Origin: Bacteroidota bacterium
GTDB taxonomy: Bacteria; Bacteroidota; Bacteroidia; Bacteroidales; Paludibacteraceae
Assembly: GCA_023391625.1 (NCBI GenBank)
Contig: JAEWAN010000034.1
Coordinates: 620,001 to 684,000, forward strand
Reading direction: 5' to 3'
Length of the DNA stretch: 64,000 nt
The position numbers and the translations under genes were made by a program. Within the stretch, counting starts at the first letter, position 1. Every line of letters starts with the position of its first letter. This document shows, one piece after another, positions 27,929-36,091 of the stretch. Under the pieces are notes generated by a model. It did not search any database, was not told where the DNA came from, and saw nothing but the letters and a program-made list of their open reading frames with translations.

Positions 27929-30811
27929 ATGAAACGGATTTACATATTCTTTTCTATATATCTAATCAGTACAGGTTTAAACCTATACGCAATACATCCC
28001 ATCATAAGAAATTTCAGCAAAGAAATGACTAAAGCCAGTACTCAAAACTGGGATATAGTTCAGCATGAAAACAACTGGATGTATTTTGCCAATAACAACG
28101 GATTACTGGAATTTGACGGATACCGTTGGATTACCTACCCCATTGCCAATCAAACTAATATCCGCTCTCTATACTATGATGAAGATACCGGCCGTATTTA
28201 TGCCGGTGCTTTCAACGAGTTCGGATATTATTCACGGGATGACAACGGATTGTTGGTTTATACTACGCTAACCGATAAAATTCCCGACAATAAAGAATTC
28301 AATGAAATATGGAATATCAGCAAAATCAACAACACTTTATTTTTTCAGGGAGGAAATGAGATATTCCGTTACCATGCAGATGAAATAAAACGGTATGACT
28401 TTCCAAACAGAATCAATTACTCCGCCACAGTACATAATATCTTTATAGTATCCATAGAAAGCGACGGCATTCTTACATTAAACGGAGATATATTCTTACC
28501 TCTTCCGAACAGTGAGCTATTAAAGGATAAAAAAATATGTGGAATATTGCCTTTTAAAGAAAATAAAATCCTTTTCGTAACTGAGTTTGACGGCATATAC
28601 CTTTTTGACGGGGAAAAGATAACCGCCTATAATACAGACATAGATGATTTCATGAAAGAAAACCAAGTTTTTTGTGCTGAAATTAATCAATCACAACTGG
28701 CCATAGGAACCGTAAGAAATGGATTAGTAATAAAAGATCTCAACGACAACTCCAACATTTACTCCAATATCTATTCCGGATTACAAAACAATACCGTATT
28801 AAGTATGAAATTTGATAATCAAAACAATCTCTGGGTAGGTCTAGATAAAGGTATCAGTTATATTATGGTAAACTCCCCTATTTACGACCTGTTTGCAAAC
28901 ACTCAATTATACGGAACCGGATATACTTCTCTGTTAAAAGGTAATTTATTATATCTGGGTACTAATCAGGGATTGTATTGTACGGAATATCCTAAACCTA
29001 ATACTCCGGATGACAGCAATATGGAACTGATATCCGGTATGCAAGGACAAATATGGAACCTTAAGCTAATTGACAATACCGTATTTTGTGCTACGAATTT
29101 CGGTACTTACATTGTTGAAAAGAATCACGCCCAAAAAATAGAGGATATCCCGGGAACGTGGAACTTCATAGAGTTACAGACAAAGCCCGGATACATCCTG
29201 GGATCATCATATAATGGTTTTTTTCTTTTGAAAAAAGAGGGCGGAAGCTGGAAGTTTTCCAACTATATTAAAGGGTTTAACGAATCCGGAGGCATGTTTG
29301 AAGAAGATCAGAACGGGGACATCTGGTTTTCACACTGGATTAAAGGTATTTTCAAATTAACATTAAATCCCGAATTGGATAGTGTATCCGTAGAAATATA
29401 TGATACCAATAAAGGATTCTACACCGTCCGAAACAATATTGTTTTTAAACTGGACAACAATATCCTGTTTTCTGGGGATGGCGGTTTCTTTGTTTATAAT
29501 CCGGAGGAAGACAGGATGAATCATGCGGAAAAAACAGAAGCTATTTTCGGAAAACCTCCTTACGCTGTCCGTTTATTTGAATCGCCCAAGGAAGATATAT
29601 GGGTTTTAGCTTCCAATAATCTGGAATTTGCCAAGAAAAAGGACAATGGAAAATATATTTTTGATAAAACAACGTTTTCTACATTAAAACACAAATTAAT
29701 ACCCGGATTCGAACAGTTCAATTTTATTGATACAACCCACCTGATTGTCAATACGGAAAACGGATTCTCCTGGATAGACATGGCGAAAACAAACGACATT
29801 ATAAACTCTCTTAAAGTATCCGTACGTAATATTTATATCACAACAGAAAAAGATTCCCTACTAAGAGGATATATTCCTTTACAGGAAAGGGTTCCCGAAA
29901 TAAAATTTAAATACAACTCCTTAAGATTTGAGTTTACGGCACCGGAATTCAGGGAAGATGTTATTGTATCCTACAGTTGTTTTCTGGAAAATTATGATTC
30001 CGACTGGTCCACCTACTCTACGACTAATACGAAAGAGTACACAAAGCTGCCTCCCGGGGATTATATTTTTCATGTAAAGGCTCACAGTTCACTAAATACG
30101 GATACAGTGGAAACAGCTTATCATTTTACGATACTTCCCCCTTGGTATCAAAGCATACTGGCCAGACTGATATATATGTTGCTCGCATTAATCGCGTTAT
30201 TCCTGATGTTCGTGTTTATAAATAAACGTTCTAAAAAAGCGGCTTTGGACATGAAACTGCAAAAGGAAAAAGAAATGCAGGAGCAAGAGCAACGTTTTAT
30301 GGAAGAAAAGAAAGAAAGTGAACAGGAAATTATCAATTTAAAAAACCAACGTCTTCAATATGAACTAAGGCAGAAGTCACGCGACCTCGCCAACTCTACA
30401 ATGAACCTTATCCGTAAAAACGAGATATTGCTTGAAATAAACCAGAACCTAGACAAAATAGCCAGCAACGTAAAAAACACAAAAGATACTTCCGAAACAT
30501 TAAAACGTATTATCAAAGTACAAAGCGATATTAAGAAAAATATTGAACGGGATGACAACTGGAAGAAATTCGAAGAAAATTTCGACATGGTTTATGAGAA
30601 TTATCTAAAACGATTAAAAGCAGAGTTCCCAATATTAACTGTCAATGACAGGAAACTCTGTGCATACCTTAAAATGGGATTGAGCTCCAAGGACATTGCC
30701 CCGTTGCTCAACATGTCATTCCGGAGCGTAGAAATGAGCCGGTACAGACTTAGAAAGAAGCTGGATCTGAACAGGGAAATCAATTTAACCGAGTATCTGC
30801 AAAAATTCTAA
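27929..30811 (+). CDS. Membrane-spanning sensor/transcription regulator: beta-propeller, Y_Y_Y domain, TM segment, coiled coil, LuxR-type HTH
   Basis: 960 residues. A signal sequence is followed by two-component-regulator-propeller repeats (WMYFANNNGLLEFDGYRW, NNLWVGLDKGISYI, GDIWFSHWIKGIFKL) over roughly residues 25-640. A Y_Y_Y domain (LRFEFTAPEF, YSCFLENYDSDWS, LPPGDYIFHVKAHS), a TM helix near 741-763, a long charged coiled coil and a C-terminal helix-turn-helix (residues about 903-960: LTVNDRKLCAYLKMG, LSSKDIAPLLNMSFRSVEMSRYRLRKKL) follow. The layout resembles hybrid two-component systems of PULs, but histidine kinase and receiver domains are absent, so it should pass a periplasmic ligand signal straight to DNA. 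It is divergent from the GH3 gene and is the likely activator acting on the TGAGTT repeats. Confidence 0.85.
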   Translation: MKRIYIFFSIYLISTGLNLYAIHPIIRNFSKEMTKASTQNWDIVQHENNWMYFANNNGLLEFDGYRWITYPIANQTNIRSLYYDEDTGRIYAGAFNEFGYYSRDDNGLLVYTTLTDKIPDNKEFNEIWNISKINNTLFFQGGNEIFRYHADEIKRYDFPNRINYSATVHNIFIVSIESDGILTLNGDIFLPLPNSELLKDKKICGILPFKENKILFVTEFDGIYLFDGEKITAYNTDIDDFMKENQVFCAEINQSQLAIGTVRNGLVIKDLNDNSNIYSNIYSGLQNNTVLSMKFDNQNNLWVGLDKGISYIMVNSPIYDLFANTQLYGTGYTSLLKGNLLYLGTNQGLYCTEYPKPNTPDDSNMELISGMQGQIWNLKLIDNTVFCATNFGTYIVEKNHAQKIEDIPGTWNFIELQTKPGYILGSSYNGFFLLKKEGGSWKFSNYIKGFNESGGMFEEDQNGDIWFSHWIKGIFKLTLNPELDSVSVEIYDTNKGFYTVRNNIVFKLDNNILFSGDGGFFVYNPEEDRMNHAEKTEAIFGKPPYAVRLFESPKEDIWVLASNNLEFAKKKDNGKYIFDKTTFSTLKHKLIPGFEQFNFIDTTHLIVNTENGFSWIDMAKTNDIINSLKVSVRNIYITTEKDSLLRGYIPLQERVPEIKFKYNSLRFEFTAPEFREDVIVSYSCFLENYDSDWSTYSTTNTKEYTKLPPGDYIFHVKAHSSLNTDTVETAYHFTILPPWYQSILARLIYMLLALIALFLMFVFINKRSKKAALDMKLQKEKEMQEQEQRFMEEKKESEQEIINLKNQRLQYELRQKSRDLANSTMNLIRKNEILLEINQNLDKIASNVKNTKDTSETLKRIIKVQSDIKKNIERDDNWKKFEENFDMVYENYLKRLKAEFPILTVNDRKLCAYLKMGLSSKDIAPLLNMSFRSVEMSRYRLRKKLDLNREINLTEYLQKF

Positions 30812-30874
30812 TACCAAGCCCGAAATATATTTACAAACTAATTTTGAGTTGACAATAAATTCTTTCTTAATATT

Positions 30875-30917
30875 AAGAGCCAAGGAGTTATAAAGATAGC
30901 TCCTTGGCTCTTGTTTT
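30875..30917 (+). terminator. Rho-independent terminator of the regulator gene
   Basis: AAGAGCCAAGGAG (30875-30887) and CTCCTTGGCTCTT (30900-30912) form a perfect 13-bp stem with a 12-nt loop, followed by GTTTT. Confidence 0.85.
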
Positions 30918-31075
30918 ACAAATCATCAATCACAGCTTAAATAAATCCAAACAATCGGTCCATACACTTCCTATCCCGAATATAAGCTGCGGCCACTTAG
31001 GCAACATCCTTCTTTTACCGACAACAGACTACTTTTTAAATGCTTTTTTATGTATTAAAAGCAGATAAAAATCCC

Positions 31076-31083
31076 TACCTTTG
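31076..31083 (+). promoter_or_regulatory. -7 promoter box of the HAD phosphatase gene
   Basis: TACCTTTG matches TAnnTTTG and lies 20 bp before the ATG at 31104, giving a short leader. Confidence 0.65.
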
Positions 31084-31103
31084 CACGCTCAAAATATCCA
31101 ATT

Positions 31104-31880
31104 ATGATTAAAGCAGTTTTTTTCGACATAGACGGAACATTGGTTAGTTTCAAAACCCATCAAGTACCTGAAAGTACCCGGGAAGCTATACGTCTGTTAA
31201 AAATGAAAGGAATAAAAACATTCATTGCAACCGGAAGACAGTATGAAGCTATCAACAACCTGGGTGATCTGACATTTGACGGTTACATTACTATGAACGG
31301 AAGTTATTGCTTTACCGGACAAAAAGAAGTCATTTACAAAAAATTTATTCCACAGAACGACATACAGGCACTGATAAACTACATCAACCACAAACGTTCA
31401 TTTCCGGTTATTTTTGTCGGTGAACACGATTCTTTTGCCACTTATCTGAATGAAGATGCCCACATTGTACTGGATCAGTTGAACTTCCCGAAACCGGAAT
31501 TTGCCCCGATAGAAAATGCTCTGAACAAAGAAATATATCAAATTATTTCGTTCTTCAGACAAGAAGAGGAAACTGAAATATTGTCTTTCCTTCCGGGGTG
31601 CGACGCAACCCGATGGTCTCCCCTCTTCACGGATGTAATACCTAAAGGCAACAGCAAACAGGTGGGCATTGACGAAGTATTAAAACATTACGATATCACC
31701 CTGGAAGAAACTATGGCGTTCGGAGACGGAGGTAATGACATTTCCATGTTACGCCATATTCCCAACAGTGTGGCAATGGGCAATGCAGAAGATGAAGTGA
31801 AAAAAGCGGCAAAACATGTAACGACCTCTGTTGACGAAGACGGCATATGGAATGCTTTGAAGAAGTTTAATATAATCTGA
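31104..31880 (+). CDS. HAD-superfamily Cof-type sugar-phosphate/FMN phosphatase
   Basis: 258 residues. Motif I is FFDIDGTLVSF with the nucleophile aspartate. Motif II includes FIATGRQY. A C2-type cap follows (about 85-185). Motif III/IV is PKGNSKQVGIDEVL and AFGDGGNDISMLRHI. The layout is that of HAD-IIB (Cof/YidA-like) cytosolic phosphatases, whose substrates are usually phosphosugars or phosphorylated cofactors. It has its own promoter and ends 5 bp before the stop of the converging gene. The exact substrate cannot be told. Confidence 0.9.
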   Translation: MIKAVFFDIDGTLVSFKTHQVPESTREAIRLLKMKGIKTFIATGRQYEAINNLGDLTFDGYITMNGSYCFTGQKEVIYKKFIPQNDIQALINYINHKRSFPVIFVGEHDSFATYLNEDAHIVLDQLNFPKPEFAPIENALNKEIYQIISFFRQEEETEILSFLPGCDATRWSPLFTDVIPKGNSKQVGIDEVLKHYDITLEETMAFGDGGNDISMLRHIPNSVAMGNAEDEVKKAAKHVTTSVDEDGIWNALKKFNII

Positions 31881-31885
31881 TTAAC

Positions 31886-32482
31886 CTACAACTCTTTTTT
31901 AGCATTCAGAGCATTTCTTATTTTTACGGCCAGCTCATACTTTTCCTCATTCACTGCTTGAAGAAGAAATTCTTCCAATTCTTCTATGGAGAAAAGGTAC
32001 ATTTCATTATCCGCCAATTCTTCAAGATCATTTAAAGTAAAAGTCCTCTTAACTTCCGCATCCGGAGGGTTTATTTCAGTTCCCACAACGTCAAGAATTT
32101 CCCTCTTGATATAAATGGGACACTCCGAACGTACAGCCAAGGCCACAGCATCTGAAGTACGGGCATCGACCACAAACACCCGATGATCATGGGTCTCTAT
32201 ATAAAGCTCCGAATAAAATATATCATTAATAAGGTCATATATCAACACCTTTTTCAACTCAGCCTGCAACGTTATCAGTATATTTTTTATCAAATCATGG
32301 GTTAAAGGACGTGCCAATACCTTATTATTAATTTTCAAGGCAATGGACTGTGCTTCCGGCTCTCCTATCATTACAGAAAACCGTCGGTTGCCTTCTTTTT
32401 CACGCAACACTAAACCATATGTACTTACAATCGACTGGTTATACACCAGACCTATTATTTCCAATCTGACTTCATTATCCAT
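31886..32482 (-). CDS. Bifunctional nuclease family protein (DUF151) with C-terminal UvrB/C-like motif
   Basis: 198 residues from the ATG at 32482 (MDNEVRLEIIGLVYNQ), preferred because it fits the family start; the upstream ATG at 32503 would add seven residues. Residues about 10-135 are the DUF151 core (GEPEAQSIALKINN, RPLTHDL, VDARTSDAVALAVR). The C-terminal about 40 residues (FLLQAVNEEKYELAVKIRNAL) form a UVR-type helical hairpin. Relatives include a protein with reported DNase/RNase activity, but the role in Bacteroidota is not established. A -7 box lies at 32552-32559. Confidence 0.85.
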   Translation of the reverse strand: MDNEVRLEIIGLVYNQSIVSTYGLVLREKEGNRRFSVMIGEPEAQSIALKINNKVLARPLTHDLIKNILITLQAELKKVLIYDLINDIFYSELYIETHDHRVFVVDARTSDAVALAVRSECPIYIKREILDVVGTEINPPDAEVKRTFTLNDLEELADNEMYLFSIEELEEFLLQAVNEEKYELAVKIRNALNAKKEL

Positions 32483-32551
32483 ATAAAACCTATTGTTAAG
32501 CATGCTATTCCAAAAATAAACAGAATTGCATTTCCCTCACATAAAGAGAAA

Positions 32552-32559
32552 CAAATATA
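32552..32559 (-). promoter_or_regulatory. -7 promoter box of the bifunctional nuclease gene
   Basis: TATATTTG on the minus strand matches TAnnTTTG; about 70 bp upstream of the ATG at 32482. Confidence 0.6.
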
Positions 32560-32682
32560 CTCATATTTTTACGAATAATTTCCTGTGCCGTCGATGTAAA
32601 CTTAAAAGAAACATAAAATATGCGATACTCTGTAATGAGCAGTTAAAGCTTCTTTTTACTTTTATGAAATCATAATTTATTG

Positions 32683-32690
32683 TACATTTG
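32683..32690 (+). promoter_or_regulatory. -7 promoter box directly before the Yip1-like gene
   Basis: TACATTTG matches TAnnTTTG and ends only 6 bp before the ATG at 32697, so the transcript probably starts at or within a few bases of the start codon. Confidence 0.6.
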
Positions 32691-32696
32691 CAAGCT

Positions 32697-33275
32697 ATGT
32701 TTAAGGGAAAAGACATTTTAAAAAATATGCTCAATAAAGCCTGGGGATTAATAGTCGCTGCCGACTCTACCTGGGATTCTATCGCTTCGGAGCAGGCTTC
32801 CGTAACTACAATACGGAAGAACTATATCTATCCCTGGATTCTGTGCGGAGTGATATTAAGCTTCATTTTTAATGGTATCTATGCCCCGGCCAGACCCATA
32901 GAAGCTGCATTGGTACATGCTATCATCACATTATTGTCTTTAACCGGAGGGTATTATATTTCAAATCTGGTTTGCTTCGCTTATCTAAACAAATACAAAC
33001 CGGATTTAGCATCAAAAAATAAGTGTGAAACCATAGTGGGATATTCATATACCATTATTATTTTGATAGAAATACTGATAACAATTATGCCCAGCCTGTT
33101 TTTTCTCCGCATTCTCAGTCTTTTTGTTGCCTACTCGGTATGGGAAGGCAGCCGCGCCATCTGGCAACTGAACGAAGAAGAAAGAGGAAGCGTTGTTTTA
33201 ATATTCAGTATTATCATCATTTTCATGCCTATTATAGTTAATAAGATTATACACATTTTACTTCCAAATGCATAA
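32697..33275 (+). CDS. Yip1-family integral membrane protein
   Basis: 192 residues from the ATG at 32697 (MFKGKDILKNMLNKAW). A TTG at 32688 lies within the promoter box and is rejected as a start. A short cytosolic N-terminus (WGLIVAADSTWDSIA) is typical of Yip1-domain proteins in Bacteroidota. About five hydrophobic helices follow (YIYPWILCGVILSFIFNGIY, LVHAIITLLSLTGGYYIS, TIIILIEILITIMPSLFF, FLRILSLFVAYSVWEG, VVLIFSIIIIFMPIIVN). Its function in bacteria is unknown. The last 8 bp overlap the start of smpB (ATGCATAA), so the genes are translationally coupled. Confidence 0.8.
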   Translation: MFKGKDILKNMLNKAWGLIVAADSTWDSIASEQASVTTIRKNYIYPWILCGVILSFIFNGIYAPARPIEAALVHAIITLLSLTGGYYISNLVCFAYLNKYKPDLASKNKCETIVGYSYTIIILIEILITIMPSLFFLRILSLFVAYSVWEGSRAIWQLNEEERGSVVLIFSIIIIFMPIIVNKIIHILLPNA

Positions 33276-33723
33276 AAAATCAACCATATTAATCAGAAAT
33301 AAACGGGCAACTTTCGATTACGAATTAGTAGAACGTTTTGAAGCGGGGATGCAGTTATACGGAACTGAAATAAAATCCATCCGGGACGGTAAAGCCAGCC
33401 TGGTGGATACCTATTGCACTTTTATCAATGAAGAACTGTGGGTGAAAAACATGCATATTGCAACTTACTTTTTCGGAACTTATAACAACCATGACGTCAC
33501 ACGGGAACGTAAACTCCTTCTCCATAAAAAAGAACTGCTGAAATTAAGACGGGCTACAAAAGAAAGCGGTTTAACAATAGTACCCGTAAAGTTATATGTC
33601 AACGATAAGGGATTGGCAAAACTGGAGATAGCCCTTGCACGAGGAAAAAAGAACTATGACAAACGTCAGACTCTCAAAGAGAAAGAGGACAAACGTTCCA
33701 TGGACAGAGCTATGAAACGCTAA
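33268..33723 (+). CDS. smpB: SsrA-binding protein SmpB
   Basis: 151 residues, the usual length. Family motifs are NKRATFDYELVERFEAG, LYGTEIKSIRDGKASLVDTYC, RKLLLHKKELLKL and the basic C-terminal tail GKKNYDKRQTLKEKEDKR. It binds tmRNA and brings it to stalled ribosomes for trans-translation. The start overlaps the upstream membrane protein gene by 8 bp. No tmRNA gene is seen in the window. Confidence 0.97.
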   Translation: MHKKSTILIRNKRATFDYELVERFEAGMQLYGTEIKSIRDGKASLVDTYCTFINEELWVKNMHIATYFFGTYNNHDVTRERKLLLHKKELLKLRRATKESGLTIVPVKLYVNDKGLAKLEIALARGKKNYDKRQTLKEKEDKRSMDRAMKR

Positions 33724-33740
33724 GGCTCTGACTGACAAGA

Positions 33741-33768
33741 AAATAATCTTCGAACACAAAGATTATTT
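33741..33768 (+). terminator. Weak stem-loop after smpB
   Basis: AAATAATCTT (33741-33750) pairs with AAGATTATTT (33759-33768) around an 8-nt loop, 17 bp after the smpB stop. The stem is AT-rich and lacks a strong U-run. Confidence 0.5.
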
Positions 33769-33806
33769 ATCTACCTGACCCTGTTTTATTTATAAAAATC
33801 ATTCAC

Positions 33807-34448
33807 ATGAACGGAAAACCGACACCGAGCTGTGTGGATTGCGGCACACAAAACTGCAAATATCAAGACCTCACCTACCCTGACTTTTGCCTCACAACCC
33901 ATCTGCAAGAAGAAGATAAACGGTGGGCTTTAGAACGGTATGACGAAGGAGAGAACCGCAGAATAATGAAAGCCAGTGCGGAAGTAGAATTTGAAGGATA
34001 TTGCCAGTGGACACGTGTACAGGAGATAATGGAGTTTGCTAATAAAATAAATGCCCACAAGATAGGTATTGCCAACTGTATAGGGCTTATTAACGAAGCA
34101 CGTATTTTTGCTCGTATATTGAGGGCTAACGGATTTGAAGCCTATTCCGTTATATGTAAAGTAGCCGGACAAGCAAAATCATCCATGGGGATTCCGTCCC
34201 AATGTGAAAGCATCGGCGCAGCCATGTGCAATCCTATTTTACAGGCACACCTGCTCAACGAAGCACACACAGACCTGAATGTAGTCATAGGATTATGCGT
34301 AGGGCACGACAGTTTATTTTATAAATATTCCGATGCCTACGTCACAACGCTGGTTACCAAAGACCGTGTTACGGGAAACAATCCGGCTGCAGCCTTATAC
34401 ACAGCCAATTCTTATTACAAAAAGAAATTTTCCCTGGATAAAAAGTAA
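33807..34448 (+). CDS. DUF1847 cysteine-rich protein
   Basis: 213 residues, no signal peptide. The N-terminus has a cysteine cluster (SCVDCGTQNCKYQ, then a further Cys in DFCLTTHL) that could bind metal. The middle contains INAHKIGIANCIGLINEARI and VICKVAGQAKS. The C-terminal part has GLCVGHDSLFYKYSDAYVTT and LVTKDRVTGNNPAAALY, which are conserved in DUF1847 proteins. Function is unknown; the conserved cysteines and glycine-rich stretches suggest a metal- or redox-dependent protein. It stands alone, with no clear promoter box. Confidence 0.8.
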   Translation: MNGKPTPSCVDCGTQNCKYQDLTYPDFCLTTHLQEEDKRWALERYDEGENRRIMKASAEVEFEGYCQWTRVQEIMEFANKINAHKIGIANCIGLINEARIFARILRANGFEAYSVICKVAGQAKSSMGIPSQCESIGAAMCNPILQAHLLNEAHTDLNVVIGLCVGHDSLFYKYSDAYVTTLVTKDRVTGNNPAAALYTANSYYKKKFSLDKK

Positions 34449-34803
34449 ATGATCTTATTTCTCTAACTATCTCTATATTCTGAACATCATAACATATCAA
34501 ATTATCTTCGTCAACTGTCTTTACTGAATTTATTTCATGATTTTCGTCAACCAAGCCTCCTTAAGCAGGCGCACTAAATCCTACTTTCTATTTATTTCGT
34601 ATATTTGTTTCTCATTAAGAAAATAAAGATTCAAGGCAGAACAGCCAATACATTGGGATAAATTAATCTGAAAAACAATAAAAAACAGTTTTACCTGTTA
34701 CAAAGAAACAGTTGACCGACGCACATCGATACATCTTTTTAACGAATAAAAAAGGAATCATTCAGACAAATTTTATCTGTTTTTAAAAGAATAGAATATA
34801 GAC
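34449..34803. other. 355-bp intergenic region before the deacetylase-like gene
   Basis: AT-rich sequence with no gene or tRNA. A plus-strand TATATTTG (34600-34607) matches the -7 consensus and would give a leader of about 190 nt for the 34804 gene. No strong hairpin or known riboswitch is recognised in that leader. Confidence 0.5.
34600..34607 (+). promoter_or_regulatory. Candidate -7 box of the deacetylase-like/glycosyltransferase operon
   Basis: TATATTTG matches TAnnTTTG; it lies 196 bp before the ATG at 34804, so the leader would be long. Confidence 0.4.
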
Positions 34804-36090
34804 ATGACTACTGTGATTAAATATCTTATAGACTTCATTCTAAATACTAAAGATAAAAACATATCTTCACAGGTAGCCTATACATCCGATTCCAAAGAGT
34901 TTGCCAAATACAAAGTAGTAATTTACCCCTCCCGTTTTTTTTCTCCTGCTGTATATGGTACACCGGAATCGCTTCCGGATTTACCTTTAAAAAAAATAGA
35001 AAATACACCGATCCTTTTCGGCGAACCCAAAATAGAAAAGCAAGGCGATACATTCGTCCTACATGCAGACATAATTGCAAGCGCCTATTTCCTTATCAGC
35101 AGGTACGAAGAATATGTAAAACGAGATGTAAGGGATGTACACGGACGTTTCCCCGGTAAAGAATCGATTCCTTATAAAGCCGGATTTATCAACCGCCCCA
35201 TTATCGAGGAATATGGTCAGATACTCAGAAAATTACTCCGGGAAACAGGATTAAATATACAAGAACCGCAACCTAAATTACAAAAAATCTACCTGACACA
35301 TGATGTTGATGCGATTGCTCATTACAGAAGATTAAGAGGTGTGGCCGGGGCTATATTAAAAAACAGCTCCCAGGCCGGCATAGCCTTAAAATCATATTTT
35401 AAAAATATACATTACGATCCTTGGTTTACGTTTCCCTGGTTATTGGAACAGGACAGTCTACTCGATTCCCGGGCAGAAAGTATATTTTTTATCAAACCGG
35501 GAGGTGGAAAAAACAGAGAAGACCAACCGCATTCCAAGGTAAACAGTAAAGATTTTAAATACCTTTTCCATTTATTGGAACAACACAATGCCAGTATTGG
35601 TCTGCATGCCAGTTACGAAGCCGGCATCAACCCTACTCTGATAAAACAGGAAAGAACACAGTTGGAACAAGCTACCAACCAAAACATATCATACAACAGG
35701 AATCACTATCTGAACACACGGGAGCCGGAAGATATGCAGAAGTTATATGAAACGGGAATAACAGATGATTTCACACTCGGCTATGCGGATGTAGCAGGAT
35801 TCCGTATAGGTACCTGCCGTCCGGTGAACTGGATCAATCCTTCAACCCAACAGTTAACTCCACTGTGCCTGCACCCACTGACCATGATGGACGGAAGTTT
35901 AAGCGAGAAACGATACATGAACTTACCGGAAGACGAAGCATACAACTATGCTATAAATTTAATAACAGAAACCGAACGCCACGGGGGAGATTTATGCTTA
36001 CTTTGGCACAATACTTCTGTGGAAAAAAACGGGAACAACTATCATAGAACACTATATTCCAAATTAATAAATTATTTGAAGGACAGATAA
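34804..36090 (+). CDS. Polysaccharide-deacetylase-like protein (DUF7033-type)
   Basis: 428 residues, no signal peptide. The N-terminal about 150 residues (FAKYKVVIYPSRFF, FGEPKIEKQGD, DIIASAYFLISRYEEY) match the domain that precedes NodB-like deacetylase folds in Bacteroidota glycan clusters. The deacetylase-like part starts at IYLTHDVDAI, where the HD pair resembles the metal-binding motif, and continues with NASIGLHASYEAG and FRIGTCRPVNWI. It ends 1 bp before the glycosyltransferase ATG, so the pair is one operon, probably acting on a surface glycan or lipid-linked sugar. Whether it deacetylates is not shown. Confidence 0.75.
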   Translation: MTTVIKYLIDFILNTKDKNISSQVAYTSDSKEFAKYKVVIYPSRFFSPAVYGTPESLPDLPLKKIENTPILFGEPKIEKQGDTFVLHADIIASAYFLISRYEEYVKRDVRDVHGRFPGKESIPYKAGFINRPIIEEYGQILRKLLRETGLNIQEPQPKLQKIYLTHDVDAIAHYRRLRGVAGAILKNSSQAGIALKSYFKNIHYDPWFTFPWLLEQDSLLDSRAESIFFIKPGGGKNREDQPHSKVNSKDFKYLFHLLEQHNASIGLHASYEAGINPTLIKQERTQLEQATNQNISYNRNHYLNTREPEDMQKLYETGITDDFTLGYADVAGFRIGTCRPVNWINPSTQQLTPLCLHPLTMMDGSLSEKRYMNLPEDEAYNYAINLITETERHGGDLCLLWHNTSVEKNGNNYHRTLYSKLINYLKDR

Positions 36091-36091
36091 G

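Noticed and set aside
32688..32696. TTG start for the Yip1-like protein
   Set aside because: The TTG is part of the promoter box; the ATG at 32697 is the better start.
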